NCBI RefSeq assembly: GCF_927798095.1
Contig: NZ_CAKMMF010000010.1
Coordinates: forward strand, 62,001-126,000
Length of the DNA stretch: 64,000 nucleotides
Direction of reading: 5' to 3'
DNA from: Paenibacillus plantiphilus
GTDB lineage: Bacteria > Bacillota > Bacilli > Paenibacillales > Paenibacillaceae
In this document: piece by piece, positions 45,701-54,933 of the stretch
How the letters are laid out: every line of letters begins with the position of its first letter
Numbering within the stretch: position 1 is the first letter of the stretch
The notes under the pieces: model-generated
Databases searched by the model: none
What the model saw: only the letters and a program-made list of their open reading frames with translations
What the model was told of the DNA's origin: nothing
Program-made: the position numbers and the translations under genes

Positions 45701-48190
45701 TTGCTGCAATCGAAAACACGCTGGCAAGTTGCCGAACTGGACCCGACAGGAGTGGAGAGAGCTTCTCTGCTTGCCAAGAAGCTCTCTCTATCTCCGCTAG
45801 TTGCCAAGCTGCTCGTTCAGCGCGGATTTCATGATTTGGACAAGGCGCGTCTATTCCTTACAGGCGGCATTGAATGTCTGCATGATCCGTTCCTGCTGAA
45901 AGGGATGCATGCCGCTGTGGAGCGTATCCAGCTTGCCAAGGAGCGGGGAGAATTCATACGCATTTATGGCGACTATGATGCTGACGGCGTTTCTTCGACG
46001 ACGCTAATGACTTATTTGTTCCAACGGCTGGCACTGACGTTCGATTATTACATTCCTCATCGGACATTAGAAGGTTATGGCTTGAATGAGGGAGCTATCG
46101 ACAAAGCGGCAGCAGCTGGTGTTAAGCTGATTGTTACGGTGGATACAGGGATTAGTGCTGTAGCTCAAATCGCCTACGCCAATTCACTCGGAATCGATAT
46201 CATTGTCACAGACCATCACGAGCCGCCGCATGAGCTACCGGCTGCGCTCGCTCTCATTAACCCGAAGCAGGAGGACTGCCCGTATCCGTTCAAGGGATTA
46301 GCAGGTGTTGGTGTTGCCTTTAAGCTAGCAGAGGCTATGCTTGGTGAACCTCCAGTGGAATGGACCGATGTTGTAGCTCTCGGAACAATTGCAGATCTTA
46401 TGCCGCTAACGGATGAGAATCGAGTATTGATTCGAATGGGACTTGATCAGCTTAAAGAAACGGATAAGCCGGGTTTTCTGGCATTGGCTAATGTAGCTGG
46501 GATTGAGCTGTCGACGATCAGCGCGTCTAACGTTGCTTTCGGCATGGCTCCACGGATTAATGCTGCAGGGCGGCTGCGCCATGCTGAAGCTGCGGTTCAG
46601 CTGTTAACGGCAGCAGATGGTCAAACAGCGGAATTGTCTGCTGTAGCGCTCGATACGCTCAACCGTGAGCGTCAAGGGATCGTGGAAGAGACCGTTAAGG
46701 AAGCAGTAGACATCTGGACCCGGAAATGTGAGCAATCGGCAAGCGCGGGGCAGCGTGAGCCGTCTGTAATTGTGCTGGCCGCCGAGGGCTGGAATGTGGG
46801 TGTGGTTGGAATCGTCGCGTCCAAGCTTATTGAGAAGTACTATAAACCAACGCTTATTCTTGGCATTGATTCTGCAACCGGAATGTGCAAAGGATCAGCG
46901 CGTTCAATAGAAGGCTATGATCTGCACGCTGCTTTGACGGCATGTGACGAATTGCTGGATCACTATGGCGGTCATCAGGCGGCCGCAGGCATGAGTCTGC
47001 ACAAGGATAAGCTAGGCGAGCTGGAGCAGCGGCTAGGCGAGCTTGCGGATCGCTGGCTAAGCAGTGAAGACTGGCTGCCTAAGACAACAATTGATCTGGC
47101 CTGTGCGATAGAGGATGCGACACTCGAAGTGATCGAACAATTCAAGCAGCTTGAGCCGTTTGGCATCGGCAATGCTGCGCCTCGCTTATTGCTTCAGCAT
47201 GCAGCGCTTGCTGATCGGCGTGTCATAGGCAAGGACAGCAAGCATCTGAAGCTGTCGCTAAGCGGGAAGGGCAAGCTGCTGGATGCAATCGGCTTCGGGT
47301 TTGGGCCGTTGGCGCACAAGCTGACAGACGGCGCTGCACTGGAATTGGTTGGAGAGCTGAACGTCAACGAATGGAATGGTCAGCGCAAAGCGCAGTTCGT
47401 CGTTCAGGATATGCGCATCGAGCATGTCAGGCTTTACGACCGTCGTTCTTACAATGAATCGCTTCCGTCAATCGGCAGATGGCTGCTTGACACAGGCGTC
47501 ACGCAAGGGGCTATACTTGTTACGAACCTATCGTGGCGGGAAGCGATAGAATCAATGCCGCAAGACGGGGCAATGCCTGGAGAAATAACCGTATGGACAT
47601 ATGAGGAATTCTGCTCTGGGGCCCGCTCATGCACGGATTTAATTTTGCTAGGCAGACCGCCCTCGGCGGATGAGCTTGCAGACGTCATTAGCTGCTGTTC
47701 GCCGCTTGAAGCGATGTACTTATTTTATAACGAGAATAGCACTTCTCCAGTCGCTCAGCATAATAGTTTGAAGTCGAATCGAGCAGTGAGTGCAAAGTTT
47801 CAGCAGGGCGCTGGCGAATCGCAGCTGACAACAGACCGTGAGGAATTCGGGCGATTGTATGGAACGCTTAAGCGTGTCTGTCCCATCGCCGCTGAAGGAA
47901 GCGCCCGAAGGCTTGCAGTTATGCTGGATTATCCGGAGAACGTTATTCACTATATGCTTCAGGTGTTTAAAGAATTGGAGTTTATTGAGACAGGCGCTGG
48001 GGGACAGCTAGTGCTTGTTCCTGCTCCGGCGAAGAAGGATCTGACCTATTCGGCAGCCTACCGGGAGGCGCAGCGCACGATGGAATCCGACAGTATTCTG
48101 TTCGCGGAGGCGAAGGCGCTGACCGAATGGATTGGACAGCAGTTGTCAACTGAACTACGATCGAAGAAAGAAGGAGTGGGCATAGCATGA
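45701..48190 (+). CDS. recJ: Single-stranded-DNA-specific exonuclease RecJ
   Basis: 5'-3' exonuclease for recombination and mismatch repair. DHH-superfamily motifs: [27 protein letters not shown] (DHH), and the DHHA1 box GGHQAAAGM. An OB-like domain follows (about 460-570) and a C-terminal extension of about 240 residues typical of Bacilli. Length 829. The start is TTG at 45701, 9 nt after AAAGGAGGG. The stop overlaps apt by ATGA. Confidence 0.95.
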   Translation: MLQSKTRWQVAELDPTGVERASLLAKKLSLSPLVAKLLVQRGFHDLDKARLFLTGGIECLHDPFLLKGMHAAVERIQLAKERGEFIRIYGDYDADGVSSTTLMTYLFQRLALTFDYYIPHRTLEGYGLNEGAIDKAAAAGVKLIVTVDTGISAVAQIAYANSLGIDIIVTDHHEPPHELPAALALINPKQEDCPYPFKGLAGVGVAFKLAEAMLGEPPVEWTDVVALGTIADLMPLTDENRVLIRMGLDQLKETDKPGFLALANVAGIELSTISASNVAFGMAPRINAAGRLRHAEAAVQLLTAADGQTAELSAVALDTLNRERQGIVEETVKEAVDIWTRKCEQSASAGQREPSVIVLAAEGWNVGVVGIVASKLIEKYYKPTLILGIDSATGMCKGSARSIEGYDLHAALTACDELLDHYGGHQAAAGMSLHKDKLGELEQRLGELADRWLSSEDWLPKTTIDLACAIEDATLEVIEQFKQLEPFGIGNAAPRLLLQHAALADRRVIGKDSKHLKLSLSGKGKLLDAIGFGFGPLAHKLTDGAALELVGELNVNEWNGQRKAQFVVQDMRIEHVRLYDRRSYNESLPSIGRWLLDTGVTQGAILVTNLSWREAIESMPQDGAMPGEITVWTYEEFCSGARSCTDLILLGRPPSADELADVISCCSPLEAMYLFYNENSTSPVAQHNSLKSNRAVSAKFQQGAGESQLTTDREEFGRLYGTLKRVCPIAAEGSARRLAVMLDYPENVIHYMLQVFKELEFIETGAGGQLVLVPAPAKKDLTYSAAYREAQRTMESDSILFAEAKALTEWIGQQLSTELRSKKEGVGIA

Positions 48191-48699
48191 ATTTTAAAGA
48201 TTATATTCGCATTATCCCTGATTTTCCGCAGCCTGGCATTCGGTTCAAGGATATTACAACGCTAATTAATAATGGTGAGGTTTACCGCTCTGCAATCGAG
48301 GCGATCAAGTCGGCTGTCTCTGATAAGCAAATTGATCTGGTAGCAGGACCGGAGGCCCGCGGATTCATCATCGGCGCACCGCTTGCGATTGCGCTTGGAG
48401 TCGGATTTGTTCCTATTCGCAAGAGCGGCAAGCTTCCAGGAGCCGTAGTTGAGGCCAGCTATGATTTGGAATACGGCAAAGACAAGCTCGCGGTCCACCG
48501 CGACGCTATCCAGCCAGGCCAGCGTATACTGATCGCGGACGATCTGCTTGCTACCGGCGGCACGATTGCAACGACGATCAATCTGATCAAGCAGCTAGGC
48601 GGGGTTCCCGTCGGTGCGGCTTTCTTGATTGAGCTGGGCTATTTGGACGGGCGGGATAAGATGGATGGCCTGGATGTTTTCTCGTTGATGAGCTATTGA
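48187..48699 (+). CDS. apt: Adenine phosphoribosyltransferase
   Basis: Purine salvage: adenine plus PRPP to AMP. The 170 residues have [33 protein letters not shown] and the PRPP loop [14 protein letters not shown]. It is translationally coupled to recJ by a 4-bp overlap. The order recJ-apt-relA is conserved in Bacilli; here an AT-rich lipoprotein gene is inserted before relA. Confidence 0.97.
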   Translation: MNFKDYIRIIPDFPQPGIRFKDITTLINNGEVYRSAIEAIKSAVSDKQIDLVAGPEARGFIIGAPLAIALGVGFVPIRKSGKLPGAVVEASYDLEYGKDKLAVHRDAIQPGQRILIADDLLATGGTIATTINLIKQLGGVPVGAAFLIELGYLDGRDKMDGLDVFSLMSY

Positions 48700-48743
48700 T
48701 CATTAAGAACAATTCAGATTGTTCGCGAACGTAATGATGTTGT

Positions 48744-48790
48744 GCAACAAGCCTCCGGTGCCACTTAGCACCAGAGGCTTGTTGCTATTA
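48744..48790. terminator. Bidirectional terminator between apt and the lipoprotein gene
   Basis: Long inverted repeat GCAACAAGCCTC-CGGTGC / GCACC-GAGGCTTGTTGC, one interruption, 6-nt loop, placed between two converging genes. Confidence 0.8.
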
Positions 48791-49387
48791 ATATTTGCTT
48801 ATAATGGATATGATAGATCTAACGGCGGTTTTCGAGGCTTCCATATCAGCTTCTTCTTCAGAAGTCTGCAAAATTGTGAGAATCAAATTTTTATATGATA
48901 GGGTAACCAGATCCGTTTTTTTTGCTAAAGCTTCATTTGTCCCGCTGTAACCCCGCGAGGATGACCAATCAACAAGATCATTTCCAATATAGCTTGTTGT
49001 ATAAGAAATTCTAATTGCCAATTGTTTGCTACTATCTTCATTCTCAAACAAGAGTAATTCAGAGGTAGGCTGCGTATTATTCATATCAAACTTACCATCA
49101 AGCGTTAAATACTCTCTCTTATTGAATGAAAGGTCTTTATCCATGATAACAATATTAGGCCCAACGGATCCGCTTTTGTATGAATAACCTGATATAGAAA
49201 GTTCTTTTGTAAATGTTTCAAATATTTGTTGATACTCTGAGTAATGTATTAATTGCGAATGATTACTTATCTCTTGGGGAGATTGTTGAGATACAGGTTT
49301 ACTATTGTTTGTAATGTAATTGGAATCAGAACAACTGGACATTAATATAAGAGATAGAACGAAAAAAAATGCAATATTCCTCCCCAC
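48788..49387 (-). CDS. Putative lipoprotein, unknown function
   Basis: A 199-residue AT-rich gene. The N-terminus is a lipoprotein signal (basic start, IAFFFVLSLILMSSC), with the lipid-bearing Cys about 18 residues in. A Ser/Asn/Gln-rich linker and a mixed globular domain follow. GTG at 49387 is 7 nt from GGGAGG; an ATG at 49393 is only 1 nt from it. No family recognised. Both its composition and its place between apt and relA, genes normally adjacent, suggest an insertion into the core locus. A possible extended -10 promoter (TGCTAAAAT) lies at 49474-49482 on its strand. Confidence 0.65.
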   Translation of the reverse strand: MGRNIAFFFVLSLILMSSCSDSNYITNNSKPVSQQSPQEISNHSQLIHYSEYQQIFETFTKELSISGYSYKSGSVGPNIVIMDKDLSFNKREYLTLDGKFDMNNTQPTSELLLFENEDSSKQLAIRISYTTSYIGNDLVDWSSSRGYSGTNEALAKKTDLVTLSYKNLILTILQTSEEEADMEASKTAVRSIISIISKY

Positions 49388-49622
49388 ATGCATACCTCCC
49401 GAAAAGTGTTTTTGGCACATAAAAGATGACTGAACCTAATCCCTTTAAGTATTCTTCGAACGCAGCTCCCTTAATTTTAGCATACACGAATTAAAACCAA
49501 AATGAGAATAAAATATAAATATGTCCCAAAAATGACATGTCGAATGTTCAACCCCTTGTAAGCCCGACACAGAGAGATCACTATGTACATGAACTGCATT
49601 TGGACAACTGCACTTGGAGTAG

Positions 49623-49652
49623 TTGACGGAAAGCCTATGAAACAGGCATAAT
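49623..49652 (+). promoter_or_regulatory. Promoter of relA
   Basis: TTGACG at 49623-49628, 18-bp spacer, CATAAT at 49647-49652. The leader before the relA start is about 118 nt. Between 49421 and 49620 I see no gene. Confidence 0.65.
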
Positions 49653-49776
49653 AGTAGAAAACCTCGTATTGAAATTCACGGCCGCTTCTGCGGTTGTTTT
49701 TCGTTATAGCTCCATTATTTATAAGTTAACGGATGCGGAGCGTGTGCTGTTCGCAAAGTTCGGGAAAGGGACATAC

Positions 49777-51960
49777 ATGGGCATTGATCATTTACTCGAA
49801 AAAGCAGCGACATATATGAAGGACCAGGATTTGAAGCGAATTAGAGAAGCCTATGAATTTGCGGATCAGGCTCATTACGGGCAAGTGCGCAAATCAGGAG
49901 AGCCCTATATTCTCCACCCCGTGGCCGTAGCGGAAATTCTCGTTAACATGCAGATGGACGTGCTGTCGATTATTGCGGCGCTTCTTCATGATGTCGTTGA
50001 GGATACAACGGTTCCTCTTGAAGAGGTCAGAACTCGGTTTGGCGATGCTTGCGCCATGGTTGTGGACGGATTGACGAAGCTTGAGAAGATTCAGTTCCGT
50101 TCTAAGGAGGAGCAGCAGAACGAGAATTATCGTAAAATGTTCGTTGCTATGGCCCAGGATATCCGCGTTATTCTGATCAAGCTTGCTGACAGATTGCACA
50201 ATATGCGGACAATCAAATACCAGTCGGAGGAAGCGCAGCGACGTATTGCCTATGAGACGTTGGAGATTTTTTGTCCCATCGCTCACCGGCTTGGTATATC
50301 GGCGATTAAATGGGAGATGGAGGATATCGCTCTGCGCTATTTGAACCCGCAGCAATATTATCGGATTGCGAATCTGATGAAGAAGAAGCGGGCTGAGCGC
50401 GATCAATATGTCTCCGATGTTATAAGCCGGATTACTGAGAAGCTGGATGAGATGGGGATAGAAGGCGATATCTCCGGACGTGCCAAGCATATTTATAGCA
50501 TTTACAAAAAAATGACGACGCGCGGCAAGCAGTTCAATGAAATTTATGACCTGCTGGCCATCCGAATCATCGTAGACAATATTAAAGATTGTTATGCCAC
50601 TCTCGGTATTATTCATACGCTGTGGAAGCCGATGCCAGGCCGGTTCAAGGATTATATTGCCATGCCCAAAGCAAATATGTACCAGTCGCTGCATACGACC
50701 GTCATCGGACCTACTGGCGAACCAACTGAGGTCCAAATTCGCACGTGGGATATGCATCGCACCTCTGAATTCGGTATTGCTGCCCACTGGGCGTACAAGG
50801 AAGGCAGTGTCGTGCCTGGAGACAGCTTCGAAGAGAAGATGACAATCTTCCGCGAAATTATTGAGCTTCAGCATGAGGCAAGCGATGCATCGGAGTTTGT
50901 GGAGTCGCTTAAGATGGACTTCTTCTCCGATCTTGTATTTGTGTTTACGCCTAAGGGCGAGGTGTTCGAGCTGCCGGCAGGCGCGGTTCCGCTTGATTTT
51001 GCCTATCGGATTCATACTGAGGTCGGGAATCGGACGATTGGCGCCAAGGTCAATGGGCGGATCGTACCGCTGGATTACAAGCTGAAGACGGGGGATATCG
51101 TTGAAATTCTCACCTCCAAGCATTCTTACGGTCCCAGTCAGGATTGGGTTAAAATCGCGCAATCTTCCCATGCCCGCAGCAAGATCAAGCAGTGGTTCAA
51201 GAAAGAGAAGCGGGAAGAGAATGTGATCAAAGGCCGCGAGCTCATTGAACGGGAGCTGAAACGGCTCGGTCTGGAGCCTTCAGCCTTCATGTCCGAAGAC
51301 AAGCTGCAGGAGGCTGCAGTTAAGTTCACCTTCAACGACAATGAGGATATGCTGTCCGCGATTGGCTTCGGCGGCATTACGGCAGCACAGATCGTCACGA
51401 AGCTGACGGAGAAAATGCGCAAGGAAGCAGAGGAAGCCAGCCAGATTGAGCTATCCAATGAGAAGAAGGAAGTCAAGACAGCTCCGGCGCTTCGCAAATC
51501 GCGTCCCACACATGGTGTTTCCGTCAAGGGCGTGGACAATTTGCTAGTGCGTTTCGCCCGCTGCTGCAATCCAGTGCCTGGCGATGAGATTATTGGTTAT
51601 ATTACACGGGGGCGGGGGGTGTCCGTGCATCGTCTGGATTGCCAGAACATTCCCGGAGGTGCTGACGGCGAAGAAGCAGCCCGTGTCATTGAGGTGGAAT
51701 GGGAGCAATCGGTTGAAGCGAATTACAGCGTGGATATCGAGATTACAGGCCACGACCGCAGAGGGCTGCTGAATGAGGTGCTTCAAGCGGTGTCGGAGAG
51801 CAAGACGAATTTATCGGCTGTATCGGGCCGTTCGGACAAGAATAAGATGGCGATGATTCATATGACCATACTCATTCGCAATATTGAGCATTTGCATTCC
51901 GTCGTTGAGAAAATAAAACGTGTGAAGGACGTATATTCCGTCCAACGTATTATGCAATAA
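49777..51960 (+). CDS. relA: Bifunctional (p)ppGpp synthetase/hydrolase Rel
   Basis: Stringent-response enzyme acting at the ribosome. Domains in order: HD hydrolase (about 30-190, with ILHPVAVAEIL and LLHDVVEDT), synthetase (about 230-350, with GRAKHIYSIYKKM and KANMYQSLHTTV), TGS (VFVFTPKGEVFELPAGAVPLDFAYRIHTEVG), a conserved-cysteine region (RCCNPVPGDEIIGYITRGRGVSVHR) and a C-terminal ACT domain (DRRGLLNEVLQAVSESKTNL). Intact HD residues indicate both activities. ATG at 49777 with GAAAGGG upstream. 727 residues. Confidence 0.97.
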   Translation: MGIDHLLEKAATYMKDQDLKRIREAYEFADQAHYGQVRKSGEPYILHPVAVAEILVNMQMDVLSIIAALLHDVVEDTTVPLEEVRTRFGDACAMVVDGLTKLEKIQFRSKEEQQNENYRKMFVAMAQDIRVILIKLADRLHNMRTIKYQSEEAQRRIAYETLEIFCPIAHRLGISAIKWEMEDIALRYLNPQQYYRIANLMKKKRAERDQYVSDVISRITEKLDEMGIEGDISGRAKHIYSIYKKMTTRGKQFNEIYDLLAIRIIVDNIKDCYATLGIIHTLWKPMPGRFKDYIAMPKANMYQSLHTTVIGPTGEPTEVQIRTWDMHRTSEFGIAAHWAYKEGSVVPGDSFEEKMTIFREIIELQHEASDASEFVESLKMDFFSDLVFVFTPKGEVFELPAGAVPLDFAYRIHTEVGNRTIGAKVNGRIVPLDYKLKTGDIVEILTSKHSYGPSQDWVKIAQSSHARSKIKQWFKKEKREENVIKGRELIERELKRLGLEPSAFMSEDKLQEAAVKFTFNDNEDMLSAIGFGGITAAQIVTKLTEKMRKEAEEASQIELSNEKKEVKTAPALRKSRPTHGVSVKGVDNLLVRFARCCNPVPGDEIIGYITRGRGVSVHRLDCQNIPGGADGEEAARVIEVEWEQSVEANYSVDIEITGHDRRGLLNEVLQAVSESKTNLSAVSGRSDKNKMAMIHMTILIRNIEHLHSVVEKIKRVKDVYSVQRIMQ

Positions 51961-52011
51961 GGACAGGCGAATGAACCGCGCTCTGACCTGCATGGAGAGG
52001 ATTTTGCACGC

Positions 52012-52455
52012 ATGAAGGTAGTTGTACAACGCTGCAAGAGAGCCAGTGTAGCTGTAGAAGATGAAATTGTCGGAGAAGTAGGTCAAGGGCTTATGCTTCT
52101 TGTGGGCATAACGCATGAGGACAATGAGAATGATGTCAGCTGGATGGCTGAGAAAATAGCCGGTCTGCGAATATTCGAGGATGAAAGCGGCAAAATGAAT
52201 CTGTCGGTAAGTGACATTGGCGGCGGCATACTTTCCGTCTCGCAATTCACGCTGTATGGCGATTGCCGCAAAGGAAGAAGGCCGAATTTCATGGCAGCGG
52301 CTCGTCCGGAGCAGGCAGAAGCGCTTTATGATCTTTTTAATGAAAAGCTGCGCGTTGCAGGCTTGACGGTTGCGATGGGGAAATTCGGTGCGATGATGGA
52401 TGTGTCGCTTGTTAATTGGGGACCCGTCACCATTATAGTGGACAGCAAAAACTGA
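52012..52455 (+). CDS. dtd: D-aminoacyl-tRNA deacylase
   Basis: Hydrolyses D-aminoacyl-tRNAs and mischarged Gly-tRNA(Ala). The 147 residues begin [13 protein letters not shown] and contain the catalytic [10 protein letters not shown] and KGRRPNF segments and the [15 protein letters not shown] ending (the Gly-cisPro equivalent). It starts 51 bp after relA and probably shares its transcript. Confidence 0.97.
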   Translation: MKVVVQRCKRASVAVEDEIVGEVGQGLMLLVGITHEDNENDVSWMAEKIAGLRIFEDESGKMNLSVSDIGGGILSVSQFTLYGDCRKGRRPNFMAAARPEQAEALYDLFNEKLRVAGLTVAMGKFGAMMDVSLVNWGPVTIIVDSKN

Positions 52456-52663
52456 CAATGCTCAATCAATCTCGATATGGGATACCAACCCGGCATTGCG
52501 CTGAGAACTGTGTACGGTGTAGAAAGAAAAGCTGTCATGGGGTCAGGTGTTAGAACGGGCATTTGCGGGAACACTAGATTACGTAGAAATGCGCATCGCC
52601 GTCATTTTAGGGGCAATATTGCCCTATTGCGGGGCTGCGCATCAACGGAAGGAGTGTCCTGCA

Positions 52664-52840
52664 ATGCATCAATCCCGCAAGGAACAAGGGGTAGAGAGGT
52701 CATCGAGAAGGCTGCTGCATCCCGATCGAAGGGAAGCGATATTGTTCTCGGAGTTTGAGGAAGATATTGAAGCAGCCGCAGAGTGGGCGGCAGGGGCGTT
52801 CTCATCACACCAAGGACCACGCGGAGAACGAGGGTTTTAA
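52664..52840 (+). CDS. Small hypothetical protein (58 aa)
   Basis: A 58-codon frame with GGAAGGAG 9 nt before its ATG. The product is polar and charged (HPDRREAILFSEFEEDIEAAAEWAAGAFSS), probably helical, with no membrane segment. It follows dtd by 208 bp and precedes the repeat-rich gap. A terminator at 52983-53011 could end this transcript. Family unknown. Confidence 0.4.
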   Translation: MHQSRKEQGVERSSRRLLHPDRREAILFSEFEEDIEAAAEWAAGAFSSHQGPRGERGF

Positions 52841-52982
52841 ATTCATCTTCGTGGGGAGCAAAGGGTGCAAGGGTGATAACGCTTTATTTTCTGTAATGGA
52901 ATTGTAACTTGATTTCAATGTTACTTTAACAACGGAAGCCTATAATAAAAGTCGACCCCCTTTTTTGAATATACTATTGATG

Positions 52983-53011
52983 GACCTACAACTTGTTTGT
53001 AGGTTTTTTTC
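52983..53011 (+). terminator. Intrinsic terminator
   Basis: Stem ACCTACAA / TTGTAGGT with a short loop and seven Ts. Confidence 0.8.
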
Positions 53012-53120
53012 TGCAGATTTCCCCCTAAATCCCCCTGAGGGGGACCCCAAAGGACTCCCGCCCTCTGGACACCCGGAATTTTTGTCGATATGCTCTCCTG
53101 TGGCGCTCCCCACTGCCATT

Positions 53121-53420
53121 GTGCTCATCCCCGCTTATGTCCCTCCGGGACCCGCTCCCACTTTGCCGCTCCCCTGTGAGTCCCTCCCGGGACTGACGAC
53201 TAACCAGTGCTGCCGCAGAGACGATCCAACGAGTTTATGTGCTCATCCCCGCTACGTCCCTTTGGGACCCGCTCCCATTTTGACGCTCCCTTGTGTGTCC
53301 CTCCCGGGACTGACGACTAACGAGTACTGCCGCAGAGACGATCCAACGAGTTTATGTGCTCATCCCCGCTACGTCCCTCCGGGACCCGCTCCCATTTTGA
53401 CGCTCCCTTGTGTGTCCGAT
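53121..53420 (+). repeat. Tandem repeat, 117-118 bp unit, about 2.6 copies
   Basis: Copies begin at 53121, 53239 and 53356, each with GTGCTCATCCCCGCT. The first unit is 118 bp and the second 117 bp (a 1-bp indel); the third is cut off near 53420. Units carry two small dyads of the form GTCCC-n3/4-GGGAC. Identity is high but not complete. The 53012-53120 flank is also C-rich with a CCCCCTGAGGGGG dyad. No supported gene from 52841 to 53888. Confidence 0.9.
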
Positions 53421-53517
53421 TCGGTACTGAATAGTAGCTGCTATTGTTTACTCTGTTTCGACTACTGTTAATGGCTGTGAATTAAGTTACACATCATGTA
53501 TTCGGAATGATAAGGTA

Positions 53518-53562
53518 ACCGCAAATTGAGTTGTTTTCTAGCTCAATGGTTTTTTTCCCAAT
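53518..53562 (+). terminator. Terminator-like hairpin
   Basis: ATTGAG / CTCAAT with flanking AACC/GGTT pairing and seven Ts. No gene directly upstream, so it may end a non-coding transcript. Confidence 0.5.
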
Positions 53563-53719
53563 GAAGAAGTAATGACCATTACGATGCTCGCAAACGGTTT
53601 TTACAGAAACGCATCGTTCTATGATGCGTAGATGTTTACTTTATTCTTTTAAGTGAACGAGAGAAAAAACAGCAGAGCGGAGCAGGGGAATGTTTCTGGA
53701 GAAGCGTTAGCGTTCGCCT

Positions 53720-53771
53720 TTGTTCCCGGAATTCCACATAAAACAATTATAATCAAGAATTCCGGGAACAA
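53720..53771. repeat. Perfect 15-bp inverted repeat
   Basis: TTGTTCCCGGAATTC at 53720-53734 and its exact reverse complement at 53757-53771, separated by 22 AT-rich bp. No T run follows. Confidence 0.9.
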
Positions 53772-53836
53772 CAGCGATCGTAAGAACATTCCCATGCGCA
53801 GCGGCTCTAATGTTCATTTCTATCGTGCAACTTAAA

Positions 53837-53868
53837 ACTGCCGCCTGATCTATTATCAGACGGCAGTC
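53837..53868. terminator. Terminator of the CBM21-like gene
   Basis: Stem ACTGCCG-CCTGAT / ATCAG-CGGCAGT around a short loop, 20 bp beyond the minus-strand stop. Confidence 0.8.
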
Positions 53869-53888
53869 ATTTGTGATTATAGGTTCCG

Positions 53889-54686
53889 TTAACGGTTAAG
53901 CTCGTAGTTCAAGCCGAGGTCGTTGTCCCAGTAGGTGACTCCGTTGACGGTGTAGGAGATGCTGTATTTGATATTGTTGACGGTACTGCTGACCGGTACA
54001 CTGGCTTTCCAGGATTCCAGTGTGCTGCCGCTGTTGCTCACTGTAGCATCGTATGCCAAGGACGCCTCTGTATAGGTAGCCCAGTTGTCGGTGGAGTAGC
54101 GGACTTTGACGGTTTTGGTAAATCCAAGATTTTTAACGAATACTCCGAAATGCGCTACGTTTGCGGTTGTATCAAAGTAGGTGCTGCTGTACGGCACCTC
54201 ATTGAAATTGACTTTTACAGGCGGATTGCCTATCGCAAACGATGGGGCAGCGGAACCAAAGCTCAGCTTGTAGTTGCTGCCGCCATTTGTATCCCAATAG
54301 GTTATTCCATTGACGATGTATTTGACCTTGAACTCCAAATAGCCGCTGGACAAATCTTCATAGCTTTCTTCAATATCTGAGTAGAAGCTCCATAGTTCAT
54401 GGTTGTTCGTTGTTGCGCGTACGTAGGATGCAGAAGTCTCTGTCCACGATCCGCTATTTACCCGCCAAACGACTTTAACCTGCTTGGTATAGTCTAAATT
54501 GTCTACTTCAATTCCGCCGCCGAAGAAGAGGCCGCCAAAGTATCCACTCATAGAGGCACTAACCAGATCAACTGTGTTGGGCTGAGCTTGTGCTTTTTGT
54601 GGAGGTATTGTTATGAAAACAGCAAATAACAAAAAAAGTGATAATAAAGCAATGGATAGTTTTGAATGAACTCTTGACATCATCAT
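53889..54686 (-). CDS. Secreted protein with two CBM21-like carbohydrate-binding domains
   Basis: A 265-residue exported protein. A signal peptide (SIALLSLFLLFAVFITIPPQKAQA, cleaved near residue 27) is followed by two repeats of about 110 residues. Each has a DYTKQVKVVWRV or GFTKTVKVRYST strand, an aromatic SGSWTE or DNWATY turn, and a conserved VNGITYWDTNGGSNYKL or VNGVTYWDNDLGLNYEL ending. This is the CBM21/starch-binding pattern. No catalytic domain is present. ATG at 54686 is 6 nt after AAGGAG. It stands alone behind an extended -10 box and a palindrome. Role in starch or glycogen binding is inferred. Confidence 0.7.
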   Translation of the reverse strand: MMMSRVHSKLSIALLSLFLLFAVFITIPPQKAQAQPNTVDLVSASMSGYFGGLFFGGGIEVDNLDYTKQVKVVWRVNSGSWTETSASYVRATTNNHELWSFYSDIEESYEDLSSGYLEFKVKYIVNGITYWDTNGGSNYKLSFGSAAPSFAIGNPPVKVNFNEVPYSSTYFDTTANVAHFGVFVKNLGFTKTVKVRYSTDNWATYTEASLAYDATVSNSGSTLESWKASVPVSSTVNNIKYSISYTVNGVTYWDNDLGLNYELNR

Positions 54687-54722
54687 CAAACACTCCTTAT
54701 CATCATTTGATTTTGTGATCGC

Positions 54723-54746
54723 TGTACCGGTACAATTGAAATAATA
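54723..54746 (-). promoter_or_regulatory. Extended -10 promoter with overlapping palindromic operator
   Basis: On the minus strand TGGTATTAT (-10 at 54746-54741) is followed after 6 bp by the perfect palindrome TGTACCGGTACA (54734-54723), which would cover the transcription start of the CBM21-like gene. A CpG-centred palindrome like this is usual for LacI-family repressors. Confidence 0.5.
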
Positions 54747-54898
54747 CCATATGTATGAAATAATTTCTATATATTGGTTATCGTTCAAAATACTCATTTT
54801 TGCTGCTTATTTCGACAAAATATTCGATTGCATAAGGGTTCATTTTCACGCATGTTCTGTATTGAACCCTTGCTGGACAGCAGCTGGATGTGCACCTC

Positions 54899-54927
54899 TT
54901 GACAGGGAGCAGCCTCATCGATACAAT
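54899..54927 (+). promoter_or_regulatory. Promoter of hisS-aspS
   Basis: Perfect TTGACA at 54899-54904, 17-bp spacer, TACAAT at 54922-54927. Confidence 0.88.
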
Positions 54928-54933
54928 GAGTAA

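Noticed and set aside
48721-48730. The palindrome GTTCGCGAAC after apt, considered as a LexA (SOS) box
   Set aside because: It does not fit the Bacillus consensus CGAAC-n4-GTTCG spacing and lies downstream of apt, not in a promoter.
49894-51171. A 425-codon frame antisense to relA
   Set aside because: Same reason: a shadow of a conserved gene with no start signal.
52965-53471. A 168-codon proline-rich frame over the tandem repeats
   Set aside because: It begins inside a terminator hairpin, has no ribosome binding site, and the first repeat differs by a 1-bp indel, so the coding pattern is not maintained.
53653-53835. A 60-codon frame starting GTG
   Set aside because: It is centred on the 15-bp inverted repeat and lacks a ribosome binding site.
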